Positions 52,036 through 60,987 of a stretch of 64,000 nucleotides of DNA are shown here, piece by piece. Every line of letters begins with the position of its first letter. Positions within the stretch are counted from its first letter, which is position 1. The stretch spans positions 62,001 through 126,000 of the forward strand of contig NZ_CP069396.1 in NCBI RefSeq assembly GCF_016887565.1. The letters are read 5' to 3'. The position numbers and the translations under genes were made by a program. The DNA comes from Archangium violaceum (GTDB lineage Bacteria > Myxococcota > Myxococcia > Myxococcales > Myxococcaceae). The notes beneath the pieces were generated by a model that worked only from the letters and a program-made list of their open reading frames with translations, made no database searches and was not told the DNA's origin.

Positions 52036-54315
52036 CTACGCATCCTGGATGGCGCGCACGCTCACGGGGACGTGCTTGTGGTACGGCGTGCGCGCGAGCG
52101 GATCGCAATGCTCGCTCGCCGTGAGGCGATTGAGCTGCGGGCCGTTCGGCTCGCCCCCGCGATAGCGCATGCCGTATCCGTGAGGAAGCGTGACCATGCC
52201 CGGGCGGAGCATCTCGTCGAGCTCGATGGTGACGGGAATCTCACCCGTCGCCGAGGTGCAGAGGGCGCGCGCACCTTGCCGCAACCCGAGTGCGCGAGCG
52301 TCGTCGGGGTGCATCTGCATGGCACCGTCGGGGTCGGTCTTTCGCCACGCCGGGTCACGGTAGATCTGGTTCGCGTTGTATCCTCGGCGCTCACCGGCGA
52401 GCAGCACCAGGGGGTGGTTCGACGAGGGTTCATCGCGAAGCGCGCGAAGCGCATCGAGCATCTCGGGGATGTCGAGATGGATGCGCCCATCGCGGTGCCG
52501 GATGAACGACCACGTGTCCTCGAACTCATGCCGGGTGACGAGGGTCCCCTCGGGGCGCTCCAGGATGGCGTGGAACAACGACACGCCCAACGTGAGCCGA
52601 TTGCCCCGGTGCCCGGCGCGACGCACGGCGGCGGGCTCCTGGTTCGCCATCTGGAGGGCCAGGGCCAGGAGGGGCGCCGCCGCGGCGGGCGGAACGCGAG
52701 AGGCGCTCGCGCGCGGAGTCCGGAGCGCCCGTCCCAGGGTGCGGTAGATGATGGATGCGGCGAAGGGCCGAAGCCTGGGCTTCCTCGCCAGCATGGCGCC
52801 CATCGCCGCGAGGAAGACGAGATGCTTCGTGGCCGCGGGCTCGCGAGTGGCGATGCGCTCCAGCAGCGGGAATGACGTCGGGAGCTCGCCCATCGCCTCG
52901 AGCAGGCGCGTATAGATTTCTGGCTCCGGCAGGGTCTCCGCCCGCGGCGGCAACACGGGGTGGCGCAGGTGGAAGGCGTTGTCCGGGAACTCGAGGTTGA
53001 AGCCGGTGCACTCCCACTTCTCGAACTGTGTCGCCGCGGGCAGGACATAGTGGGCGAGCCGGGCGGTTTCCGTCATGGCCACGTCCACGACGACCAGCAG
53101 CTCGAGCTTGGAGAGTGCTCGCTCATAGGCGGCGGTGTTCGCGCCCGTGAGGGCCGGGTTGGCGCTGTCGACGAACATCGCGCGGATGCGGTCCTCTCCC
53201 TCGTGCTCTATCTCACTCGGCAGGATGTTCGGCGGGTAGAGGCCGGAGATGGGGTACATCTTGTGATGGGACGTGCGGAGGTGTCGGCCCTCTCGCTCGT
53301 CGGTGTGGCCGAGCAGCGGCAGGAAGAACGAGTGGAAGTTGTTCCCGCCCCGTTTGCCGAAGTTGCCGGTGACGAGGAACAGCAGCTTCTCGAGATAGGA
53401 ATTGAGCGTGCTGTGGAGGCTCTGTTGCAGGCCGAGGTCGACGCGCACGCACGCCGTGTGGGCCTGGGCGAAACCCCGAGCCACGCGCTCGACGTCGGCG
53501 AGAGGCACGTCGGCTCGGCGGACGAAGTCCTCGACCGGAATCGCGCGCAGCTCCGCCTCCAGCGCGGCGAAGCCGGAGCAGCGCCGCGAGAGAAACGCGC
53601 GGTCATGCAGGCCCTCGCGCACGATGATGGCGAGAATGGCCGCCATCAGGAACGCGTCGGTGCCGGGACGAAGCTGCAGGTGGACGTCGGCCAGGCGAGC
53701 GGTCTCCGTCTTGCGCGGGTCGACCACGACCATCTGGCGCGCGGGGTCCTTCTTCAGCTCGCGCAGGGTATCGCGTGCGTTGGGGATGCCGTGCGCCTGG
53801 AACGGGTTGGTGCCAATGAACAGCACGAAGTCCGCGTGCTCCACGTCCTCGGTGAGGTGGCAGCGCTGATCCCCGAAGAGCCGTCCATTGACCCAGAAGT
53901 CGCCGGTCTTCTCTTGCGCGAGGGCGCTGTAGGTGAAGCGGCTTCCCATCGCCTTCGTGAGCTGCCGGCCGTAGGCGCCTCCCAGGTGGTTGCCCTGACC
54001 GCCGCCGCCGTAGAACGCGAATGAGCGCCCACCGTGCCGGTCTCGGATGGCGATGAGGCGCCTGGCGATGTCCGCCAGCGCCTCGTCCCAGCCCACGCGG
54101 ACGAAGGAGCCGTCGGGCTCGCGCCGCAGCGGATGCTCGAGGAGATCCGCGTTCTGCTGATAGTGCTGCAGCCGTGCGGCCTTCTGGCAGAGGTAGCCCT
54201 TGGAGACCGGGTGCGCATCGTCGCCGCGAATGCTCGTGATGCGGGAGCCCTCGACTTCGACGCGGAGCCCGCAGTTGCGGGAGCACAGGATGCAGGCGGT
54301 CTGCTCGGTGGTCAT
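52036..54315 (-). CDS. molybdopterin-dependent oxidoreductase
   Basis: A 759-residue enzyme of the DMSO reductase superfamily. The N-terminal iron-sulfur motif is ACILCSRNCGL with the fourth Cys in GYLCQKA (Cys 8, 11, 15 and about 42). The molybdopterin domains follow (FYGGGGQGNHLGG, FIGTNPFQAHGIP, VVDPRKTETA) and the C-terminal MGD domain begins near 640. At the usual metal-ligand position I see no Cys or Sec, suggesting a non-Cys ligand. No signal peptide, so it acts in the cytoplasm. No electron-transfer subunit is adjacent. The start at 54315 is set by homology. Confidence 0.88.
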   Translation of the reverse strand: MTTEQTACILCSRNCGLRVEVEGSRITSIRGDDAHPVSKGYLCQKAARLQHYQQNADLLEHPLRREPDGSFVRVGWDEALADIARRLIAIRDRHGGRSFAFYGGGGQGNHLGGAYGRQLTKAMGSRFTYSALAQEKTGDFWVNGRLFGDQRCHLTEDVEHADFVLFIGTNPFQAHGIPNARDTLRELKKDPARQMVVVDPRKTETARLADVHLQLRPGTDAFLMAAILAIIVREGLHDRAFLSRRCSGFAALEAELRAIPVEDFVRRADVPLADVERVARGFAQAHTACVRVDLGLQQSLHSTLNSYLEKLLFLVTGNFGKRGGNNFHSFFLPLLGHTDEREGRHLRTSHHKMYPISGLYPPNILPSEIEHEGEDRIRAMFVDSANPALTGANTAAYERALSKLELLVVVDVAMTETARLAHYVLPAATQFEKWECTGFNLEFPDNAFHLRHPVLPPRAETLPEPEIYTRLLEAMGELPTSFPLLERIATREPAATKHLVFLAAMGAMLARKPRLRPFAASIIYRTLGRALRTPRASASRVPPAAAAPLLALALQMANQEPAAVRRAGHRGNRLTLGVSLFHAILERPEGTLVTRHEFEDTWSFIRHRDGRIHLDIPEMLDALRALRDEPSSNHPLVLLAGERRGYNANQIYRDPAWRKTDPDGAMQMHPDDARALGLRQGARALCTSATGEIPVTIELDEMLRPGMVTLPHGYGMRYRGGEPNGPQLNRLTASEHCDPLARTPYHKHVPVSVRAIQDA

Positions 54316-54388
54316 GGAGTGGCCCCTTGCCAGATGGATGACGAACGTTAGCTCATGGGGTTCGGGCGAGGCACTCCACACCTGGGAG

Positions 54389-55684
54389 TCAAGGGGTGAA
54401 GGTGACCCGGCGCGTGTATTCCACCTGCGACCACGTGGAGCCCCCATACCGCGAGAAGCTCCCCTGGTTGAACGCCGTCAATCTCGCGAAGGCGTCTCCC
54501 GTGTATGCGATGGGACTGGTGGTGATGTCGAAGGGCAGAGGCGGTGCGCTCGATGGGACGCCGATGGGGGTGGAATCAGACCAGAGGACCGCTGAATCGG
54601 TACTTGCCGTGAGGTTCACCCACGAGCTCCAGGTGAAGGGGCCTGGGGACCAGGCGAAGTGCAGGGACGAGCCCGAGGGGAAGGTGGCTCCACTCGCCGG
54701 GCTGGTCAGGCGCGGAATTCCAGGGGCTCTGAGCTCGTATGTCGCGGTGGGGAAGCCAGGGGCCGAGACGATCAACGTGCTCACGGCGCCCGGGGTCGGG
54801 AAGACACCGGGCGTGGTGTCCCCTCCGCCGATGTGGATCGGATGACCGTTGAGGGTGGCCGTGGCATCGGCATCCGTGAGCCACCGGCTCCCGTCGCTGA
54901 CGCGCACGAGCGCCTGCTCCCGGACGGTCTCTCCGGTGGGGGTCTCGTCGATCCGAAGGACGAAGGTCGCATGCAACCGGAGGATGCCAGGCGTCGCCGG
55001 GAGTCCACAGAACGCGAGCGGGTTGGGTGAGCCCGCGGTCTCGATCGTACGCGTCGCCATGCAGAGCAGCGCGGCGAGCTCGTCCTCTCCGGTGAGCGTC
55101 AGCGTGATGGGCGTGTCCAGGGGCACGGGCTCCGCCATGGGAACAGCGTCCCCCACGGGGAAGTGAGAGAGCGTGAAGCGCCCGTTCCGCCCTCCCGCAT
55201 CCTCGGTGTAGCTCAGGGCGTAGCCGGGTGCTTCCGGATCGAAGAACGATTGAGTGGCGCCGAGCACCTTGTCCTGGGGGACTCCGCCGGGCGGAATGGG
55301 GTCCAGCTCGCCGTTGTGGTTGTCGTCCCGGTACGCGACGAGGATCGCATGCCCGAAGCGGCCCGACACGTCCTCCGTCAGCGCCTCGGGAGGAGGGGGC
55401 TCGTAGAGGTGGAAGGTGAATTCGATGGGGAACGAGGGCTCGTAGACGATGTCCTCGGTGACGATCTCCCGAGGCTGCGACGAGTCGGTGCGCGACTTGT
55501 ACCAGACGAGCGCCAGCCGCACCGGCTCATCGACCTGGACGTGGTCCGCCAGGCGCAGCTGGCCCCGCAAGGTCACCAGCGGCTCGCCGCGATAGTCCGG
55601 CCCCACCGGCCGTCCCTCTCCACATCCCATCATCAGCATGGCGGTGGCGAGCGCTCCCATGCTCGCGCGAGGAGACTTCCTCAT
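54389..55684 (-). CDS. lipoprotein of unknown function
   Basis: A 431-residue lipoprotein; the lipobox MMGC gives a lipidated Cys near 19. The mature part is beta-rich, with a Ca-binding-like run DDNHNGELDPIPPGG near 125 (Asp-x-Asn-x-Asn-x-Glu) and Pro/Thr-rich C-terminal half. No family recognised. ATG 55684 follows GGGAAGG. It lies 78 bp after the caspase-like gene on the same strand and could belong to that operon. Confidence 0.7.
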   Translation of the reverse strand: MRKSPRASMGALATAMLMMGCGEGRPVGPDYRGEPLVTLRGQLRLADHVQVDEPVRLALVWYKSRTDSSQPREIVTEDIVYEPSFPIEFTFHLYEPPPPEALTEDVSGRFGHAILVAYRDDNHNGELDPIPPGGVPQDKVLGATQSFFDPEAPGYALSYTEDAGGRNGRFTLSHFPVGDAVPMAEPVPLDTPITLTLTGEDELAALLCMATRTIETAGSPNPLAFCGLPATPGILRLHATFVLRIDETPTGETVREQALVRVSDGSRWLTDADATATLNGHPIHIGGGDTTPGVFPTPGAVSTLIVSAPGFPTATYELRAPGIPRLTSPASGATFPSGSSLHFAWSPGPFTWSSWVNLTASTDSAVLWSDSTPIGVPSSAPPLPFDITTSPIAYTGDAFARLTAFNQGSFSRYGGSTWSQVEYTRRVTFTP

Positions 55685-55762
55685 GAGGCCTTCCCAGGTT
55701 CGGGTGGAGCACATCTCCACCTCCACTTTCAGTACCGAGGGAGGCCATGAAAATGGGAACCG

Positions 55763-57334
55763 TCAGAATCGCCACCCCACCGCCGCCTCGACGCCGGCCC
55801 CCGTCCTCCAGGGTGAGGTGTCGCCTTCCAGCGGGAGGTAGCGCAGCTCGGCGCTGGCCTCGAGGAGCGCCAGGGCATTCCCCACCAGCGGGATTTCGAC
55901 GCCGGCCACGCCGACGGGCCCCAGGCCCTGGCCCCATCGGTCCGGCAGGGCTTTCACCCCGAAGGCGCGTTGGATGCGCTCTTCCTGGTTGCGCGTGAAG
56001 CCCTGGCGCAGCGTCAAGGAGCGCAACCCCAGTCCCGCGTACGGGGCGAGCGGCCAGCCCAGGTACCGCCAGCCGAGGCTCACCTGCGCGAGCAGGCCCT
56101 GCTCGGAGATGTCCAGGCCCACGCCAGGATAGGTGGCGCGCTGTGCCGAGAGACCCGCCTTCCACCACCACGCACCGAAGGTGTGGCGGTACCCGACGCC
56201 CGCCCGCCACCGGGCTCCCGTCTGGGGGATGGGCCCCGACTGGAACCCGGCCACGAGCAGGAGCGTGGAGGTGCGCAGGTCGACATAGCCTCCCTTCAGC
56301 GCCACCTCGCTCCAGCTCCGCTCCACCATGGCCCGCTCGTCCACGGTGAGCTCTCCTCCGTAGGGCAGCTCCAGGGTGGCCAGCGCCACGCGCGTGCCCA
56401 GACGCTTGCGCACCACGTAGCGTCCCGGCGGTACCGCCAGGCGCAGCGCGCGCCCCGCCCGCTTGTCCACCTCGAGCAGCACATCCGGCTCGGGCTGGCT
56501 CGCCACGGTGAAGGTGCCCTCCGAGGCGGGCGGGAAGAGCACCGCGCTCCGGTGGCGCAGCGGCTCGGTCAGGACGACTTCCCCCGCGCCGCTCAGGTCG
56601 ATATCCGCCACGGGGTGCTGGGAGCCCCGGGCCGCGGCGGACACGGTACGCCGGTACGAGTAGCTGTAGGCCTCGGCCACCGTCACCTGGCCGTCCCCGT
56701 TCACATCCGCGTCGCCTCTCAGGCCTGTCAGCAGGTGGTGGGTGAAGAGCGAGCCCGCGAGCGACTCCCACTCCTCCGAGGACTCCGCCGGCCCGCTGGA
56801 GGAGATGAGCACCTCGCCCCTGAGCGGCAGGCGCTCCAGGTTCAGCTCGTAGCCGGAGACGAGCCGGCCCCCCTTGCGCCGCGCGACGATGCCGCTCTCG
56901 CACGTGTCGAGGAGGAGGACTCGCAGCGGCGCGGCCACCCGCCTGGCCAGCTCCCGCAGCTCCGCCAGTGGCAGATGGCCCCCGCCCAGGTGCAACTGGC
57001 CCGCCCGGGCGTGAGCCGACACATAGATGAAGAGCGTGACGTCCGCGCCCGCGGCCGCGAGCTCGGCCGCCCGTCCGCGCACCTCCGTGAAGGCGGCGCG
57101 CACCTGCTCCACCGTGGCGCCGCTGAGCAGGTAGGCCCGCGTCGACTGCACCTGGCCCAGCTCCAGCATCAGCTCGTGGAAGCGGCGGGCATCCGTGTCG
57201 GCGTAGCGCAACGGCACATCGGTGGGGTCTCCCGTGTTGTTGCCGATGGACACCATCAAGCGCACGGGCGCCGCATGCGCCTGGCCCGCGAGCGTCAGCA
57301 CCGCGAGGAGCACTCCCAGGCATGGCGTTCTCAT
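55763..57334 (-). CDS. caspase-like (C14) protease domain with C-terminal beta-barrel-like region
   Basis: A 523-residue exported protein. A signal peptide (residues 1-21) precedes a caspase-like domain: LMVSIGNNTGDP at the first strand, LFIYVSAHARAG with His108, and VLLLDTCESG with Cys145. The residue after the His is Ala instead of the usual Gly. The domain includes an EF-hand-like calcium loop, DADVNGDGQVTVAEAYSY (near 209-226). The last 200 residues alternate hydrophobic and polar positions as in outer-membrane beta-barrels. It is translationally coupled to the anti-sigma gene upstream (ATGA overlap). Probably a surface or periplasmic protease acting with sigma control. Confidence 0.8.
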   Translation of the reverse strand: MRTPCLGVLLAVLTLAGQAHAAPVRLMVSIGNNTGDPTDVPLRYADTDARRFHELMLELGQVQSTRAYLLSGATVEQVRAAFTEVRGRAAELAAAGADVTLFIYVSAHARAGQLHLGGGHLPLAELRELARRVAAPLRVLLLDTCESGIVARRKGGRLVSGYELNLERLPLRGEVLISSSGPAESSEEWESLAGSLFTHHLLTGLRGDADVNGDGQVTVAEAYSYSYRRTVSAAARGSQHPVADIDLSGAGEVVLTEPLRHRSAVLFPPASEGTFTVASQPEPDVLLEVDKRAGRALRLAVPPGRYVVRKRLGTRVALATLELPYGGELTVDERAMVERSWSEVALKGGYVDLRTSTLLLVAGFQSGPIPQTGARWRAGVGYRHTFGAWWWKAGLSAQRATYPGVGLDISEQGLLAQVSLGWRYLGWPLAPYAGLGLRSLTLRQGFTRNQEERIQRAFGVKALPDRWGQGLGPVGVAGVEIPLVGNALALLEASAELRYLPLEGDTSPWRTGAGVEAAVGWRF

Positions 57335-58071
57335 GGGCTCTTCTCGAGGACGACCCACTCCACCTGGCAGCGGGGGCAGTCGATGTGTGGCGCGCTGGAG
57401 GAGGGGCCGCTCAGCCAGGCCCGGAGCTCCTCCACCGTGAAGGGCTCCGGGCGGAAGATGGCCGCGAGGCGCTCGGGGCCCGGGGCGTCATCGAGCGCGA
57501 TGCTCTCCTCCAGCACCGAGAGGGTGCCACCGGCCACCCGCGCCGCGGCGGTGCCCTGGTAGGGGTGGAAGACGGTGAGCTGCCCCGTCCCATCGATGCT
57601 GACGAGCAGGAGCCAGCCATCGCTCGGAGGCCGGTAGTGGAAGCGCAGCACCTCTCCCGCGCGGACCCTCGCCCCGGAAGCCAGCCGGAGCGGCGAGGCT
57701 TCTCCGGCGCGCTTCACATACACGCCGAATTCCGTGCCGCCCTTCGTTCGGACCTCGTCGGTCCCGTGCCATGTCGACACGGCCAGGAGCACCGCGCATG
57801 CGCTGGCCACGGCGGAGCCGAGCAGCCAGCGTCGCCAGGCAGGTGGGACCACCTCGCGAGCCTCCAGCTTGCGCAGGAACTGCTCGGGAGGGCGGGAGCG
57901 ACGGTACGCCCCGCTCGCCTCCGTGAGCGCCCGCACGTGGTCCTTGCACGCCGCGCAGGAGGCGACGTGCAATTGGATGCCGGGCTCGAGGGGTTCTTCC
58001 GCGGCCAGGTATTCGAGTACCACCGCGGGAGGACAGTCGGGGCCTCGGAGCGGGGCGGGCAAGGGCCTCAT
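57331..58071 (-). CDS. ZAS-type anti-sigma factor with DUF4384-like domain
   Basis: A 246-residue single-pass membrane protein. The N-terminus has the zinc anti-sigma motif H-x3-C-x2-C (HVASCAAC, near 35-42). One membrane segment lies at about 83-102. The periplasmic domain (GGTEFGVYVKRAGEASPLRL, then GWLLLVSIDGTGQLTVFHPYQG) resembles DUF4384. It should hold the ECF sigma factor inactive and sense a periplasmic signal. Both junctions are ATGA overlaps, with the sigma gene upstream and the caspase-like gene downstream. Confidence 0.8.
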   Translation of the reverse strand: MRPLPAPLRGPDCPPAVVLEYLAAEEPLEPGIQLHVASCAACKDHVRALTEASGAYRRSRPPEQFLRKLEAREVVPPAWRRWLLGSAVASACAVLLAVSTWHGTDEVRTKGGTEFGVYVKRAGEASPLRLASGARVRAGEVLRFHYRPPSDGWLLLVSIDGTGQLTVFHPYQGTAAARVAGGTLSVLEESIALDDAPGPERLAAIFRPEPFTVEELRAWLSGPSSSAPHIDCPRCQVEWVVLEKSP

Positions 58072-58583
58072 GGGGTCACCTCCGGGGATGACAGGTTGCG
58101 AAACTTCCGCCACCGGGCGCGCAGCAACTCCGCGAAGCCAGCGAGCTTCTTGCCCACGGTGCGGCGAGAGTAGCCCGTCTGGGCGGCGATCTCCTCCTGG
58201 GTCCACCCCTCGATGTGGTGGAGGATGACGATGTCCCGCATGCGGCGGTCGAGCTGGTCCATCACCGAGGAGACGAGGGCACGGCGATCCGCGTCCTCCG
58301 GAGTGCCCTGGCGTCGGGGATCCAGCTCGGCCAGCTCGGGGGGCTCCCAGGGCTCTTCGCGGGCTCGGCGCTTCGCCTTGTCGAAACAGACGTGGTTGGC
58401 GATGGCATAGAGCCAGGCCAGGGTGACGGGCGCCTTGAGCGAGCCGTGGTAGCTGCGCACGCGCACGAAGACATCCTGTACGGCATCCTCCGCATCCGCT
58501 CGGTTGCCCAGGAGGAGCAAGCAGCGTTGGTGAAGGTAATAACCGTACTTGTCGTATATCGCTGAGAGCTGCTCGGGGCCCAA
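58068..58583 (-). CDS. ECF sigma factor
   Basis: A 171-residue RNA polymerase sigma factor. Region 2 includes the NRADAEDAVQDVFVRVRSYHG segment and LAWLYAIANHVCFDKAKR (about 27-80); region 4 includes MRDIVILHHIEGWTQEEIAAQTGYSRRTVGKKL (about 114-147). The start is a TTG at 58583 with AGGA nearby; no ATG fits. It heads an operon with its anti-sigma factor and the caspase-like gene, both by 4-bp overlaps, and probably activates it. Confidence 0.88.
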   Translation of the reverse strand: MGPEQLSAIYDKYGYYLHQRCLLLLGNRADAEDAVQDVFVRVRSYHGSLKAPVTLAWLYAIANHVCFDKAKRRAREEPWEPPELAELDPRRQGTPEDADRRALVSSVMDQLDRRMRDIVILHHIEGWTQEEIAAQTGYSRRTVGKKLAGFAELLRARWRKFRNLSSPEVTP

Positions 58584-58681
58584 GTTCCTGTCAGTTCACT
58601 CCTCGAGGGGTATACCCACGGAGGGCAATAAAATGGGAACTGCCCCTCTTGAGCTGCGAGTGGAGTTCGTGGACCTGGTCG

Positions 58682-58810
58682 TGTTGCGCATGCTCCCTCT
58701 CCCTCTGGGAGAGGGCGGGGGGGGAGGGTAGTCGCTTCCGTGTTCCAATTCCCGTGTGGCCCGCGGGTGTGGAAATACCCTCACCCTAGCCCTCTCCCAG
58801 AGGGAGAGGG
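58682..58810. repeat. REP-like elements, copies 2 and 3, in inverted orientation
   Basis: Copy 2 core CCCTCTCCC-TCT-GGGAGAGGG is at 58695-58715 and shares its flanks (GTTGCGCATGCT and GCGGGGGG...GGGAGGGT, then CAATTCCCGTG) with copy 1 at 14068. Copy 3 core CCCTCTCCC-AGA-GGGAGAGGG is at 58790-58810, preceded by TACCCTCACCCTAG and pointing the other way. Together they form a BIME-like pair in the 276-bp gap between the sigma operon and a TetR gene. Confidence 0.8.
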
Positions 58811-58859
58811 GACATCCACGGGCCCTCGGACCCTGTCCAAAGACTTCGCGGACACTCCA

Positions 58860-59498
58860 CTAGCGCTTGCTGGCGGCGGCCTGTTCGGAGAGCGCGCGCA
58901 GGCCGCCGAGGGTCAGGGTGGTGAGCCGCTCGAGGTAGTCCGGTGGGGTGGGCTGCCCCGTCACGATGACACGCCAGTAGAGCAGGGCGCCGAACAGGTC
59001 CAGGGCGAGGTCGACATCGATGTCGGGTGACAGCTCGCCCCGGTCGATGGCCCGGCGCACCAGCTCCTGGGCCCGGGCGCGCCGTCCCTGCTGGATTCCC
59101 GTGCGCACCGCCGAGGCGAGCGCGGGCGTGCGTCGCATCTCCGCGTGCAGGTCCGGCAGGATGCGCGCGATCAGCGGCCGGCGCAGCAGGGCCCGGGTCT
59201 GCTCGAGCAGGGCCACGACGTCGCCGCGCAGCGACCCCGTGTCCGGGAGGTCGACCAGCTCGATGCCCACCTCGGCGAGCAGGTCCGACACCATCTCCAG
59301 CTTCGAGGGCCAGCGCCGGTAGATGGCCGCCTTGCCCACCCCGGCGCGCTTCGCCACGGCCTCGATGCTCAGCGCGGCGTACCCCGTCTTCGCCAGCTCT
59401 CGGAACAGGGCGCGGGTGATGGCGGCGGTGACGTTGGTCTGGAGGACCGCCGCTCCGGCGACCTTCCGCTCCGTTCTTCGCATGGGCTTCCCCTTCAT
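58860..59498 (-). CDS. TetR-family repressor
   Basis: A 212-residue regulator; helix-turn-helix at about 40-70 (LSIEAVAKRAGVGKAAIYRRWPSKLEMVSDL) and a TetR C-domain. The start may be the Met at 59498 or the one at 59483. It is divergent from the SnoaL-like/NmrA-like operon at 59617 and a palindrome lies over that promoter, so it is the likely repressor. Confidence 0.9.
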   Translation of the reverse strand: MKGKPMRRTERKVAGAAVLQTNVTAAITRALFRELAKTGYAALSIEAVAKRAGVGKAAIYRRWPSKLEMVSDLLAEVGIELVDLPDTGSLRGDVVALLEQTRALLRRPLIARILPDLHAEMRRTPALASAVRTGIQQGRRARAQELVRRAIDRGELSPDIDVDLALDLFGALLYWRVIVTGQPTPPDYLERLTTLTLGGLRALSEQAAASKR

Positions 59499-59522
59499 GG
59501 TCCTCACGTTACGACGATACGC

Positions 59523-59573
59523 TTGCGTTCCATCGTTCATTGCCCTATTTATACGTCGGAACGCAGTCGTTCC
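59523..59573 (+). promoter_or_regulatory. promoter with overlapping operator
   Basis: A -35-like TTGCGT (59523-59528), a 17-bp spacer and a -10-like TATTTA (59546-59551) precede the SnoaL-like gene. GGAACG-N4-CGTTCC (59558-59573) is a perfect palindrome just downstream of the -10, and further CGTTCC half-sites flank it. Binding there by the divergent TetR protein would block transcription. Confidence 0.6.
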
Positions 59574-59616
59574 AACGAAACCGTTCCAACGTCAAGTCGT
59601 GAAGGGGAGAGATGCC

Positions 59617-60054
59617 ATGCGAATGAGTCACCAGGAAGACGCGCTCCAGAACCCCCACATCCGGTTGTTCGTGTCGGGCTACCAGGCCCTGCTGAAGGGG
59701 GACTTCGAGGGCTTCGCGGACATGTGGGCCGAGGACGGCTCGATGGAGTTCCCCTATTCCCCCGAGGGCTTGCCCCAGCGGCTCGACGGCAAGGCGGCCA
59801 TCCGTGAGCACCTGCGGAGGTTCCCCGAGATGCTGCACATCGACCGCTTCAGCGAGCCGGTCTTCCATCCGTCGCAGGACGGGCGGGTGCTGATCGCGGA
59901 GTTCTCCTGCGAGGGGCGCGCCGTGGCCACGGGCAAGCCGTACAACCAGAAGTACATCTCGGTGGTCGAGTTCCGGGATGGGCGGATCGTGAAGTACCGG
60001 GACTACTGGAACCCGCTGATCGCGCTGCGGGCCCTGGACCCCAAGGAGGGCTGA
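59617..60054 (+). CDS. SnoaL-like/NTF2-fold protein
   Basis: A 145-residue protein with the SnoaL/NTF2-like pattern: GYQALLKGDFEGFADMWAEDGSMEFPY, LDGKAAIREHLRRF and ISVVEFRDGRIVKYRDYWNP. Such proteins bind or isomerise small aromatic or polyketide ligands, or just bind them. ATG 59617 follows GGGGAGAGATGCC. The next gene starts 2 bp after its stop, so the two are one operon. Confidence 0.85.
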   Translation: MRMSHQEDALQNPHIRLFVSGYQALLKGDFEGFADMWAEDGSMEFPYSPEGLPQRLDGKAAIREHLRRFPEMLHIDRFSEPVFHPSQDGRVLIAEFSCEGRAVATGKPYNQKYISVVEFRDGRIVKYRDYWNPLIALRALDPKEG

Positions 60055-60056
60055 CC

Positions 60057-60911
60057 ATGAGCAAGCCTGGGATTCTGGTGACGGGTGGTACGGGCAAGAC
60101 GGGTGGCCGCGTGGTGCGGAGGCTGAAGGAGCTGGGCTGGCCGGTGCGCCTGGCCAGCCGCTCGGGGAGCGCGCCCGAGGGGGTCGAGGCCGTGCGCTTC
60201 GACTGGAACCAACCCGAGGGCCACGCTCGCGCGCTGGAGGGCGTGGAGCGCGTCTACCTGGTCGCGCCGGTGGGGGAGTCGGATCCGCTGCCGGTCATGT
60301 CGGCGTTCATCGAGCGGGCGCGAGCGGCGGGGGTGCGTCGCTTCGTGCTGCTCAGTGCCTCGTCGCTGCCGGAGGGTGGACCGGCCATGGGAGGCGTGCA
60401 CCGGTTGTTGCGCGAGACGGCGCCGGAGTGGACCGTGCTGCGCCCCTCGTGGTTCATGCAGAACTTCTCCGAGGGGCAGCACCAGGCCACCGTGCGCGAC
60501 GAAGGGGCGCTGTACTCGGCGACGGGCGAGGGGCGCGTGCCCTTCATCGACGCGGACGACATCGCGGAGGTGGGGGTCCGGGCGCTCATCGACGAGAAGG
60601 CGCACGACACGGCGCACCTGCTGACGGGGCCGCGCGCGCTGAGCTACGGGGAAGCGGCGGCCATCATCGGTGCGGCGCTGGGCCGGCCCGTGCGCCACGT
60701 CAACCTGTCGGAAGAGGCGCTCGCCGAGCGCTGGAGCCGCCTGGGACTGTCGCGGGACTACGCCGCGCTGCTGGCGTCCATGGATGGAGCCATTGCCCGC
60801 GGGTCGGAAGATCGGACGACCACCACCGTCGAGCAGGTGACGGGGCGGCCTCCGAGGGAGCTCGCGGACTTCGCGCGGGCCTCGGTGTCGGCCTGGCGCA
60901 AGCAGGGATGA
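60057..60911 (+). CDS. NmrA-like NAD(P)-binding protein
   Basis: A 284-residue atypical SDR. The N-terminal ILVTGGTGKTGGRVVRRL is the NmrA-type cofactor motif (G-G-T-G-x-x-G), FVLLSASSLPEGG and TVLRPSWFMQNF correspond to strand 5 and the substrate side. Family members are quinone reductases or redox sensors. It directly follows the SnoaL-like gene and shares its TetR-controlled promoter, suggesting a small detoxification module. Confidence 0.88.
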   Translation: MSKPGILVTGGTGKTGGRVVRRLKELGWPVRLASRSGSAPEGVEAVRFDWNQPEGHARALEGVERVYLVAPVGESDPLPVMSAFIERARAAGVRRFVLLSASSLPEGGPAMGGVHRLLRETAPEWTVLRPSWFMQNFSEGQHQATVRDEGALYSATGEGRVPFIDADDIAEVGVRALIDEKAHDTAHLLTGPRALSYGEAAAIIGAALGRPVRHVNLSEEALAERWSRLGLSRDYAALLASMDGAIARGSEDRTTTTVEQVTGRPPRELADFARASVSAWRKQG

Positions 60912-60987
60912 GCCGTGCCAGCGGCTTCACCTCGAACGTCTCGGGTGTTCGTACGCGCGAGCAGCTCGTGGACGCTCTCAAGCGAGG

